61,394 bases of DNA, taken from positions 1 through 61,394 of the forward strand of contig DWUU01000008.1 of the NCBI GenBank assembly GCA_019120575.1, written 5' to 3'. Numbering within the stretch: position 1 is the stretch's first letter; the number at the start of each line of letters is the position of its first letter. A program made the position numbers and the translations under genes. The notes beneath the pieces are model-generated. The model did no database searches and was not told the DNA's origin. It saw only the letters and a list, made by a program, of their open reading frames with translations. This DNA comes from Candidatus Mediterraneibacter quadrami. GTDB lineage: Bacteria; Bacillota; Clostridia; Lachnospirales; Lachnospiraceae. This document shows positions 41,544 to 50,428 of the stretch, in pieces.

Positions 41544-43937
41544 ATGATAAAAGAACGACTTGGAAAAGAACTTCTGTTTTTCGACGGCGGAATGGGAACC
41601 CTGCTTCAGGAGAGAGGACTTGCACCGGGCGAACTGCCCGAGACATGGAATATGACCCGCCCTGAAGTGATAACAGAGATCCATCGGGCGTATATCGAAG
41701 CCGGAAGCGATATTATCCTGACCAATACATTCGGGGCAAACGCCCTGAAATATCATGACAGCGGCTGCCGGCTGGAAGAGATTATCGAACGCGGGGTCAG
41801 CCATGTCAGAGAGGCCGTGCAGGCAGCCGGCGTCTCCCGTCCGGTATACACGGCGCTTGATGTGGGTCCTACCGGAAAGCTCCTGAAACCGATGGGGGAA
41901 CTTGATTTCGAAGATGCCTACAATGCATATCGGAAAGTCATGATCTGCGGCGAAAAGGCAGGTGCCGACCTGATCCATATCGAGACCATGAGCGATACCT
42001 ATGAACTGAAAGCCGCCGTGCTTGCCGCAAAAGAGAATACATCCCTGCCGGTGTTCGCCACCGTGATTTATGATGAGCGGCAGAAGCTTCTGACCGGGGC
42101 TGACATCCCGTCCGTGATCGCGCTGCTGGAAGGGCTCCGCGTCGATGCGCTGGGCATCAACTGCGGTATGGGGCCGGAACAGATGCTGCCGGTTCTTGAA
42201 CAGTACGTGAAGTACGCGTCGCTCCCGGTGATCGTCAAACCCAACGCCGGACTTCCGGTACAGCGTGACGGACATACATGCTACGACGTGCTCCCTGAAA
42301 CGTTTGCATCGTATATGCAGCAGATCGTGAATACAGGCGCCTGCATCATCGGCGGGTGCTGCGGGACTACGCCGGACCATATCCGGGCCATGACGGAGAA
42401 ATGCCGGGGGATGAAGATCCTGCCGGTGACGGAAAAGAACCATACGATCGTATCCTCCTACGGGAGCGCGGTCTTCCTCGGGAACGGGTCAAAGATCATC
42501 GGAGAGCGGATCAACCCGACCGGGAAAAAGCGGTTTAAGCAGGCTCTTAAAGAACATGATCTGGAATATATCATGCGGGAGGGGATCACCCAGCAGGACT
42601 GCGGTGCCCACATCCTTGATGTGAACACCGGCCTGCCGGATATTGATGAAACCGCCATGATGCGGGACGCCGTGCAGGCGCTCCAGAGCGTGGTCAACCT
42701 GCCCCTCCAGATCGACACGGTGGATCCGGAAGCCATGGAAGCGGCCCTTCGCATTTACAACGGAAAAGCAATGGTCAATTCCGTCAGCGGCAAACAGGAG
42801 TCCATGGATAAAGTCTTCCCGCTGATCCGCAGATACGGTGGCGTGGTGATCGGCCTGACCCTTGACGAGAACGGGATCCCGTCGGACGCCGGCGGAAGAG
42901 TGGCCATCGCAGAAAAGATCATCCGTGAAGCCGCGAAATACGGCATCCGGAAAAAAGACATCGTGATCGACGCCCTGGCTATGACCATCAGTTCCGAGCC
43001 GGACGGCGCCATGGTGACCCTTGAAACACTCAGACGCCTGCGGGATGAAGTGGGCGTCAGGACCGTGCTCGGCGTCTCCAATATTTCTTTCGGACTGCCG
43101 TCCCGCCCGGTCATCAACGCGGCATTCTATACAATGGCAATGATGAACGGTCTGAGCGCCGGCATCATCAATCCCTGTTCGGAGGATATGATGCGCGCCT
43201 GGTATGCGTACCACGCCCTCGCCGGACTGGATGAGAACTGCGCCGGCTATATCGCAAAATACAGCGGTGAAGCGTCAGCAGCCGCCCCGGCTGCCGCGGC
43301 AGGATCCGTGACCGTGCTTTCCCTTAAAGAATGTATTGAAAAGGGGCTGAAAGACGATGCGGCGGACCGGACAAGAGAGGCTGTGGAAACAAAGGATCCG
43401 CTGGACATCATCAATGAGATGCTCATCCCGGCCCTGAACCATGTGGGCGAAGGATTCGAAAAGGGCACCCTTTTCCTCCCCCAGCTCCTCATGAGCGCGG
43501 AAGCGGCCAAGAGCGCCTTTGCCATCCTGAAGGACCGGATGGATAAAAGCGGCGAAGTCCGTACAAAATCCGGCCCCGTTGTCCTGGCTACGGTCAAGGG
43601 GGACATCCATGATATCGGGAAAAATATCGTGAAAGTCCTGCTTGAAAATTACAGCTTCGACGTGATCGATCTGGGCAAGGACGTCCCGCCTGAAAGGATT
43701 CTGGAAACAGTTCAGGAGAAAGGGATCCGGCTTGTGGGACTGAGCGCGCTTATGACGACGACCGTCGTAAGCATGGAGGAGACGATCCGCCTGCTGCGGG
43801 AGCATGCGCCCGGCTGCAAAGTGATGGTGGGCGGCGCCGTGCTGAACCGGGAATACGCGGATATGATCGGCGCGGACTATTATGGGAAAGACGCCATGCA
43901 GTCCGTCCGCTACGCGCAGGAATTGTTTGGAATTTAA
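41544..43937 (+). CDS. metH: Cobalamin-dependent methionine synthase, short form without activation domain
   Basis: A 797-residue enzyme. Domain 1 (about 1-290) is the homocysteine methyltransferase, with zinc ligands in GINCGMG and GGCCGTTP. Domain 2 (about 310-570) binds methyltetrahydrofolate (GERINPTGKKRF, LQIDTVDPEAM). The B12 cap (about 590-680) and B12-binding domain with DIHDIGKNIVKVLL finish the protein. The fourth, AdoMet-binding domain of the E. coli enzyme is missing and is encoded by the preceding gene. Confidence 0.95.
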   Translation: MIKERLGKELLFFDGGMGTLLQERGLAPGELPETWNMTRPEVITEIHRAYIEAGSDIILTNTFGANALKYHDSGCRLEEIIERGVSHVREAVQAAGVSRPVYTALDVGPTGKLLKPMGELDFEDAYNAYRKVMICGEKAGADLIHIETMSDTYELKAAVLAAKENTSLPVFATVIYDERQKLLTGADIPSVIALLEGLRVDALGINCGMGPEQMLPVLEQYVKYASLPVIVKPNAGLPVQRDGHTCYDVLPETFASYMQQIVNTGACIIGGCCGTTPDHIRAMTEKCRGMKILPVTEKNHTIVSSYGSAVFLGNGSKIIGERINPTGKKRFKQALKEHDLEYIMREGITQQDCGAHILDVNTGLPDIDETAMMRDAVQALQSVVNLPLQIDTVDPEAMEAALRIYNGKAMVNSVSGKQESMDKVFPLIRRYGGVVIGLTLDENGIPSDAGGRVAIAEKIIREAAKYGIRKKDIVIDALAMTISSEPDGAMVTLETLRRLRDEVGVRTVLGVSNISFGLPSRPVINAAFYTMAMMNGLSAGIINPCSEDMMRAWYAYHALAGLDENCAGYIAKYSGEASAAAPAAAAGSVTVLSLKECIEKGLKDDAADRTREAVETKDPLDIINEMLIPALNHVGEGFEKGTLFLPQLLMSAEAAKSAFAILKDRMDKSGEVRTKSGPVVLATVKGDIHDIGKNIVKVLLENYSFDVIDLGKDVPPERILETVQEKGIRLVGLSALMTTTVVSMEETIRLLREHAPGCKVMVGGAVLNREYADMIGADYYGKDAMQSVRYAQELFGI

Positions 43938-44039
43938 TACAGAAAACTATAAATAATCCACTGGGAAAAAGACAGGGTTCATGTTATATTATTCATGTAT
44001 AACAGAAGCAAAGATCAATATTAATGGAGGAAATGAGTT

Positions 44040-45491
44040 TTGAGGTACGCAGACGCAAATGTAATCAAGATCAAACATGCGGTTCTGGAGGAAGTTGCCA
44101 GACTGGCTTTTGCAGGCGAACTGGAAGAGCGCAAGGACGAGATCGCATTCAAGCTGATTCCCGGACCGACTCCGCAGTTCCGCTGCTGTATCTACAAAGA
44201 GCGGGAGATCATCCGGCAGCGTGTCCGCCTGGCGGAAGGCAAAGCGCCGGGAACAACAGACGACGGCAATATTATCCAGGTCATCAGTTCGGCCTGCGAG
44301 GACTGTCCGATCTCCAGCTACACCGTGACAGAGAACTGCCAGAACTGTCTGGGCAAGGCCTGCATTAACGCCTGCCATTTCGGCGCGATCGAAGCGGGAC
44401 GTCACCGCTCACACATCGATCCGTCAAAGTGCAAGGAGTGCGGCAAGTGTGCGGAGGCCTGTCCGTACAACGCCATCGCGCATCTTCAGAGACCGTGCAA
44501 GTTCAGCTGCCCGGTAGACGCCATCTCATATGATGAGTACGGCATTTCCGTAATAGATGAAGAGAAATGTATCCGCTGCGGCAAATGCATCCACAGCTGT
44601 CCGTTCGGAGCCATCGGTTCCAAGACCTGGATCGTGGATGTGATCAATGCGATCAACGCAGGAAAACACGTATATGCGATGCTGGCTCCGGCTACGGAGG
44701 GACAGTTCGGACCGGACATCACCATGGCCAGCTGGCGGAAAGCCATGAAAGAACTGGGCTTCACAGAATTCGTTGAAGTCGGGCTCGGCGGCGACCTTAC
44801 GGCCAAGTACGAGGCGGAAGAGTGGCGCGAAGCCTATGAAAAGGGAGAGAAGAAAGTTACATCCTGCTGTCCGGGATTCGTAAATATGGTGCGCAGACAC
44901 TATCCGGAACTGAACGACCGCGTCTCCACGACCGTTTCTCCGATGTGTGCGGTTTCCCGCATGATCAAGGCGAAAGATCCAGAAGCGGTCACCGTATTCA
45001 TCGGACCATGCCTTGCAAAGAAATCCGAGATCGTGGACCAGAAGATCGAGGGCAACGCTGATTATGCCATGACCTACAGTGAGATCCGTGCAATGATGCG
45101 TGCAAAGGGCGTTACGCTTGAGCCGGTGGAAAACACGTACCAGGAGGCGTCCGTATTCGGCAAGCGGTTCGGCAACTCCGGCGGTGTTGCGGCGGCTGTA
45201 CAGCAGAGCCTGAAAGAATCCGGAAATGATGTGGACGTGAAGGTGTTCAAGGCAAACGGCGCGGCAGAGTGCAAGAAGGCGCTCCTGCTCATGAAAGTCG
45301 GACGGCTTCCGGAAGATTTCATCGAGGGTATGGCGTGCGACGGCGGATGCGTCGGCGGACCGAGCTCCTTCAAGGATCAGAACCTGGCGAAGAAGTCAAG
45401 AGACGCGCTGATCAAAGAGGCGGATGACAGAGGCATCTACAAGAACCTGAGCAACTACGACGAGGATTCCTTCTCCATGCACAGAGAATAA
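44040..45491 (+). CDS. Monomeric [FeFe] hydrogenase (group B-like) with N-terminal 4Fe-4S domains
   Basis: A 483-residue ferredoxin-linked hydrogenase. The N-terminal half holds several cysteine clusters (CEDCPISSY, CLGKACINACHFGAI, CKECGKCAEACPYNAI, CIRCGKCIHSCPFGAI). The H-cluster motifs follow: TSCCPGFVN (L1), GPCLAKKSE (L2) and GMACDGGCVGGPSS (L3). L1 has Phe where the common form has Trp and L2 has Gly for Met, which points to the group B branch. The frame has a stop just upstream, so the start must be TTG 44040, nine bases after GGAGG. Maturation genes are not in the window. Confidence 0.88.
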   Translation: MRYADANVIKIKHAVLEEVARLAFAGELEERKDEIAFKLIPGPTPQFRCCIYKEREIIRQRVRLAEGKAPGTTDDGNIIQVISSACEDCPISSYTVTENCQNCLGKACINACHFGAIEAGRHRSHIDPSKCKECGKCAEACPYNAIAHLQRPCKFSCPVDAISYDEYGISVIDEEKCIRCGKCIHSCPFGAIGSKTWIVDVINAINAGKHVYAMLAPATEGQFGPDITMASWRKAMKELGFTEFVEVGLGGDLTAKYEAEEWREAYEKGEKKVTSCCPGFVNMVRRHYPELNDRVSTTVSPMCAVSRMIKAKDPEAVTVFIGPCLAKKSEIVDQKIEGNADYAMTYSEIRAMMRAKGVTLEPVENTYQEASVFGKRFGNSGGVAAAVQQSLKESGNDVDVKVFKANGAAECKKALLLMKVGRLPEDFIEGMACDGGCVGGPSSFKDQNLAKKSRDALIKEADDRGIYKNLSNYDEDSFSMHRE

Positions 45492-45514
45492 AATCCGCAT
45501 CTGAATAAGAAACA

Positions 45515-45558
45515 TACATTGAAGCGGGCGCTTTCCGGGCGTCCGCTTTACAAATGTA
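45515..45558 (+). terminator. Long hairpin between the hydrogenase and alaS
   Basis: AAGCGGGCG (45522-45530) pairs with CGTCCGCTT (45540-45548; one G-T), extended by TACATT (45515-45520) with AATGTA (45553-45558). It probably ends the hydrogenase transcript. There is no T-run, and the -35 box of alaS lies in its right arm. Confidence 0.45.
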
Positions 45559-45575
45559 CGGGGCTGTGATATATT
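45547..45575 (+). promoter_or_regulatory. Promoter of alaS
   Basis: TTTACA at 45547-45552 and TATATT at 45570-45575 are 17 bases apart, with TG one base before the -10 box. The leader to ATG 45616 is only about 34 bases, too short for a T-box. Confidence 0.6.
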
Positions 45576-45615
45576 ATAAAACAGGCTTTTTGAGCGAAAG
45601 AGGAGGATTATTAAC

Positions 45616-48255
45616 ATGCAGCCATATGGAGTAAACCAGCTGAGAAAAATGTTTCTGGAGTTCTTTGAGAGCAAAGACCATCTTGCACTGAAGAGCTTTT
45701 CACTGGTGCCGCACAACGATAAGAGTCTGCTGCTCATCAATTCGGGAATGGCGCCTTTAAAACCATATTTTACAGGACAGGAGATCCCGCCGAGGAAGCG
45801 TGTCACGACCTGTCAGAAATGCATCCGTACGGGAGATATCGAGAATGTCGGAAAGACTGCGCGTCACGGCACATTTTTTGAAATGCTCGGAAACTTCTCC
45901 TTCGGCGACTATTTTAAGACCGAGGCGATCCACTGGACATGGGAGTTCCTGACCGAGGTGGTCGGCCTTGACCCGGACCGTCTGTATCCGTCCGTCTATG
46001 TGGACGACGATGAGGCGTTCGAGATCTGGAATAAAGAAATCGGAATTCCTGCAGACCGGATCTTCAAATTCGGAAAAGAAGACAACTTCTGGGAGCATGG
46101 TTCAGGTCCGTGTGGCCCGTGTTCGGAAGTATACTATGACCGGGGCGAGAAATACGGATGCGGCAAACCGGACTGTACGGTAGGATGTGACTGCGACCGT
46201 TACATGGAGATCTGGAATGACGTATTTACCCAGTTTGACAATGACGGGGAGGGGCACTACTCCGAACTGGAGCAGAAGAACATCGATACCGGAATGGGAC
46301 TTGAGCGTCTCGCAAGTGTCGTACAGGACGTGGACTCCATCTTCGATGTTGATACAATCAAAGCGCTGAGAGACCATGTGTGCCGTCTTGCCGGCAAAGA
46401 ATACGGGAAAGTGTATAAGGACGACGTATCGATCCGCGTGATCACGGACCACATCCGCTCCGTGACCTTTATGATCTCCGACGGCATCATGCCGTCCAAT
46501 GAAGGACGCGGGTACGTGCTGCGCCGTCTCCTGAGAAGGGCATGCCGCCACGGAAGACTGCTTGGCATCCACAAAGGATTCCTGCCGGAGCTTGCCGAGA
46601 GCGTGATCGCGGGTTCCAAAGACGGATATCCGGAACTGGAAGAGAAGCGGGAGTTCATCCTCAAGGTCATCGCCAAAGAGGAAGAGCAGTTCAATAAAAC
46701 CATCGACCAGGGACTTGGCATCCTGGCGGATATGATCGCCGATATGGAAGCAAAGGGCGAAAAGACGCTGAACGGAGAGGACGCGTTCCGCCTGTACGAT
46801 ACCTACGGATTCCCGCTGGATCTGACAAAAGAGATCCTGGAAGAGAAGGAATTGGGCGTGGATGAAGAAGGTTTCCACGCGTGTATGGAAGTTCAGAGAA
46901 AGAAAGCCCGCGACGCCCGCGAAGTGACAAACTACATGGGCGCGGACGTTACTGTATATGAATCCATCGATCCGTCTGTTACAAGCACATTCGTCGGTTA
47001 TGACAACCTGACGTATGAGTCGGACGTGACCGTGCTCACCACGGAAGATGAGATCGTGGACGCCCTGTCTGAAGGACAGAAAGGAACGGTCTTTGTTAAG
47101 GAGACGCCGTTCTATGCCACAAGCGGCGGCCAGGAAGCCGATACCGGATATATCCGCACGGCGGAAGGCGAATTCAAAGTAGAAGATACCGTAAAACTCC
47201 TCGGCGGCAAGATCGGCCACATCGGCGTGATGACAAAAGGCATGATCAAAGACGGGGATAAAGTGACCCTTGAGGTCGACGCGAAGAAGCGTGCGCTGTC
47301 CGCAAGGAACCACAGCGCCACCCACCTTCTCCAGAAGGCGCTGCGCACCGTGCTCGGAACCCATGTAGAGCAGGCGGGATCCAGCGTGAATGAAGACAGG
47401 CTGAGATTCGACTTTACCCATTTTTCCGCAATGACGCCGGAAGAACTTCAGAAGGTTGAAAACATCGTAAACGAGCAGATTTCAAAAGGACTCGATGTCA
47501 TTGTGAAAAACATGCCCATCGAAGAGGCGAAGAAGACCGGCGCGCAGGCGCTGTTCGGCGAGAAATACGGCGACATCGTACGCGTCGTAAATATGAGCGG
47601 CTTCTCCATCGAGTTCTGCGGCGGTACGCATGTGAAGAATACTTCTGAGATCATGGCGTTTAAGATCATTTCCGAGACCGGCGTGGCTGCAGGCGTGCGC
47701 CGGATCGAGGCACTGACTTCGGACGGACTGATGAAGTATTATGCGCAGATCGAAGAAACGCTGAAAAATGCGGCTCATCTGATGAAAACAACACCGGACA
47801 ATCTGGCGGACAAGATCACACACATCATGGCGGAGAACAAATCCCTTCACAGCGAAGTGGAGAGCCTGAAGAGCAAAATGGCTCAGGAGGCGGCCGGAGA
47901 TGTAATGGATCAGGTGACAGAGATCAAAGGCGTAAAACTGCTTGCTGCACAGCTGGACGGCATCGACATGAACGGACTCCGCGACCTGGGCGACCAGTTC
48001 AAGGCGAAACTGGGCGAAGGCGTGGTCGTACTTGCGTCCGCGAACGACGGCAAAGTAAGCCTCATGGTGACCGCTACAGACGGCGCAATGAAGCAGGGCG
48101 CGCATGCAGGCAATCTGGTCAAAGGCATCGCAGGATGTGTCGGCGGAGGAGGCGGCGGACGCCCGAACATGGCGCAGGCCGGCGGAAAGAACCCGGCAGG
48201 CATCCCGGATGCGCTCGAAAAAGCGGCGGAAGTGCTGGGATCTCAGATCAAATAG
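45616..48255 (+). CDS. alaS: Alanyl-tRNA synthetase
   Basis: An 879-residue enzyme. The class II catalytic domain has INSGMAPLKPYFTG, TCQKCIRTGDIENVG and FEMLGNFSFGDYFK. The editing domain shows NHSATHLLQKAL and CGGTHVKNTSEI, and the C-terminal DHHA1 domain ends with the glycine-rich GGGGGGRPNMAQAGGK. Full length. Ribosome binding site AGGAGG precedes ATG 45616. Confidence 0.97.
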   Translation: MQPYGVNQLRKMFLEFFESKDHLALKSFSLVPHNDKSLLLINSGMAPLKPYFTGQEIPPRKRVTTCQKCIRTGDIENVGKTARHGTFFEMLGNFSFGDYFKTEAIHWTWEFLTEVVGLDPDRLYPSVYVDDDEAFEIWNKEIGIPADRIFKFGKEDNFWEHGSGPCGPCSEVYYDRGEKYGCGKPDCTVGCDCDRYMEIWNDVFTQFDNDGEGHYSELEQKNIDTGMGLERLASVVQDVDSIFDVDTIKALRDHVCRLAGKEYGKVYKDDVSIRVITDHIRSVTFMISDGIMPSNEGRGYVLRRLLRRACRHGRLLGIHKGFLPELAESVIAGSKDGYPELEEKREFILKVIAKEEEQFNKTIDQGLGILADMIADMEAKGEKTLNGEDAFRLYDTYGFPLDLTKEILEEKELGVDEEGFHACMEVQRKKARDAREVTNYMGADVTVYESIDPSVTSTFVGYDNLTYESDVTVLTTEDEIVDALSEGQKGTVFVKETPFYATSGGQEADTGYIRTAEGEFKVEDTVKLLGGKIGHIGVMTKGMIKDGDKVTLEVDAKKRALSARNHSATHLLQKALRTVLGTHVEQAGSSVNEDRLRFDFTHFSAMTPEELQKVENIVNEQISKGLDVIVKNMPIEEAKKTGAQALFGEKYGDIVRVVNMSGFSIEFCGGTHVKNTSEIMAFKIISETGVAAGVRRIEALTSDGLMKYYAQIEETLKNAAHLMKTTPDNLADKITHIMAENKSLHSEVESLKSKMAQEAAGDVMDQVTEIKGVKLLAAQLDGIDMNGLRDLGDQFKAKLGEGVVVLASANDGKVSLMVTATDGAMKQGAHAGNLVKGIAGCVGGGGGGRPNMAQAGGKNPAGIPDALEKAAEVLGSQIK

Positions 48256-48286
48256 AGGCAAATAGAGGTTTTTAGCCGAAAAACAG

Positions 48287-48314
48287 TTGACGCATGAAAA
48301 AAATATGATATAAT
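48287..48314 (+). promoter_or_regulatory. Promoter of rpsU
   Basis: TTGACG at 48287-48292 and TATAAT at 48309-48314 are 16 bases apart, with TG one base upstream of the -10 box (extended form). It begins 32 bases after the alaS stop and is among the strongest promoters in the window. Confidence 0.75.
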
Positions 48315-48393
48315 CTTTGTTAGTGCAATAAAAATACCCGAACAGTCGTATTATGCACAATACCAGGCTGGAGGGGAGGTAAGGTGTGAGACT

Positions 48394-48570
48394 ATGTCAA
48401 ATGTAATCGTTAAAGAAAACGAGACGTTAGACAGCGCTTTACGCAGATTTAAAAGAAGCTGCGCTAAAGCTGGCATTCAGCAGGAGATTCGCAAAAGAGA
48501 ACACTATGAAAAGCCAAGCGTAAGACGTAAGAAAAAATCTGAAGCTGCTAGAAAACGTAAATATAACTAA
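48394..48570 (+). CDS. rpsU: 30S ribosomal protein S21
   Basis: A 58-residue basic protein starting [16 protein letters not shown] and ending in a lysine/arginine-rich tail ([13 protein letters not shown]), the usual form of S21. It helps initiation on the 30S subunit. A GAGGGGAGGTAAGG site lies upstream of ATG 48394. Its codons (AGA, CGT, AAA) differ from the GC-rich neighbours, as expected for a highly expressed gene. Confidence 0.95.
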   Translation: MSNVIVKENETLDSALRRFKRSCAKAGIQQEIRKREHYEKPSVRRKKKSEAARKRKYN

Positions 48571-48585
48571 TATGTGCACTTTAGG

Positions 48586-48615
48586 CAGGATGTCATCTTG
48601 ATGGCATCCTGTTTT
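48586..48615 (+). terminator. Intrinsic terminator of rpsU
   Basis: CAGGATGTCATC (48586-48597) pairs with GATGGCATCCTG (48600-48611; one G-T), followed by TTTT. The remaining sequence up to the gdhA promoter at 48757 is AT-rich and I see no gene in it. Confidence 0.85.
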
Positions 48616-48756
48616 ATATTCCGTATTTTGTCTGTTTAACCTGCATATTTATGAAGAAAAATGTCAAGAAAATAACAATAATGAAATATGACGGGCTCAT
48701 TTCCTGCAAATTTATCGCTATAAAGTGATAAAACTGCAAAATATTGAAATTTCTGA

Positions 48757-48785
48757 TTGACAATAATTCATTTTGCTTTTAAAAT
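48757..48785 (+). promoter_or_regulatory. Promoter of gdhA
   Basis: A perfect TTGACA at 48757-48762 and TAAAAT at 48780-48785 are 17 bases apart. The leader of about 70 bases to ATG 48863 contains no obvious hairpin with a T-run. Confidence 0.7.
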
Positions 48786-48856
48786 AGACGCGTAGACAAA
48801 GATGTCTGACATGCGGGCAGGCTTTTCTTCCCGCAATTATTATTTTCAGGAGGTAA

Positions 48857-50197
<1,341 letters not shown>

Positions 50198-50221
50198 ATT
50201 GTGAAATTACAGTAAAACCCG

Positions 50222-50250
50222 TTGACACAAACCGGAGATTCTATTATAGT
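50222..50250 (+). promoter_or_regulatory. Promoter of the riboswitch-ATPase operon
   Basis: TTGACA at 50222-50227 and TATAGT at 50245-50250 are 17 bases apart. Transcription would begin near 50257, at the 5' edge of the riboswitch-like leader. Confidence 0.7.
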
Positions 50251-50257
50251 AAACTTT

Positions 50258-50359
50258 GGTAAAAGGGAGTAACTGGCGCTTATGACGTAAGCGTTTGCGA
50301 TGTCGTCAGTACGACGGTTTATCCGTCCGTATCGTGATTAAACAGTGAGACTTTTATTG
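50258..50359 (+). ncRNA. yybP-ykoY (Mn2+) riboswitch aptamer
   Basis: The leader begins AAAAGGGAGTAAC (from 50261) and ends CAGTGAGACTTTTATTG (to 50359), resembling the conserved 5' GGGGAGTAG and 3' GCGAGACC-TTT ends of the yybP-ykoY class. AAAAG at 50261 can pair with CTTTT at 50351 to form P1. Inside are hairpins CGCTTA/TAAGCG (50277 on), GTCGT/ACGAC and GACGG/CCGTC. Members of this class bind Mn2+ and often sit before P-type ATPases, as here. The call is by eye, without a covariance model. Confidence 0.72.
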
Positions 50360-50396
50360 TACATAAAAATGTTGTGCAATAGAAGTCTCATTTTTT
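50346..50396 (+). terminator. Riboswitch expression-platform terminator
   Basis: TGAGACTT plus TATTG (50346-50359) pairs with CAATA plus AAGTCTCA (50377-50390) in a 14-bp stem with an inner ACAT/ATGT helix, followed by six T (50391-50396). The left arm is the same sequence as the 3' strand of aptamer stem P1, so the two structures exclude each other. Metal binding should block the terminator and turn the gene on. Confidence 0.8.
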
Positions 50397-50428
50397 ATTG
50401 CACCAGACACTTTGCAGGAGGAGAAGAG

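Noticed and set aside
45492-45615. T-box riboswitch before alaS
   Set aside because: The region between the hydrogenase and alaS is only 124 bases, the promoter lies inside it, and no T-box core or terminator is present.
46102-47421. A 439-codon minus-strand frame inside alaS
   Set aside because: Antisense shadow of a full-length alanyl-tRNA synthetase with intact motifs.
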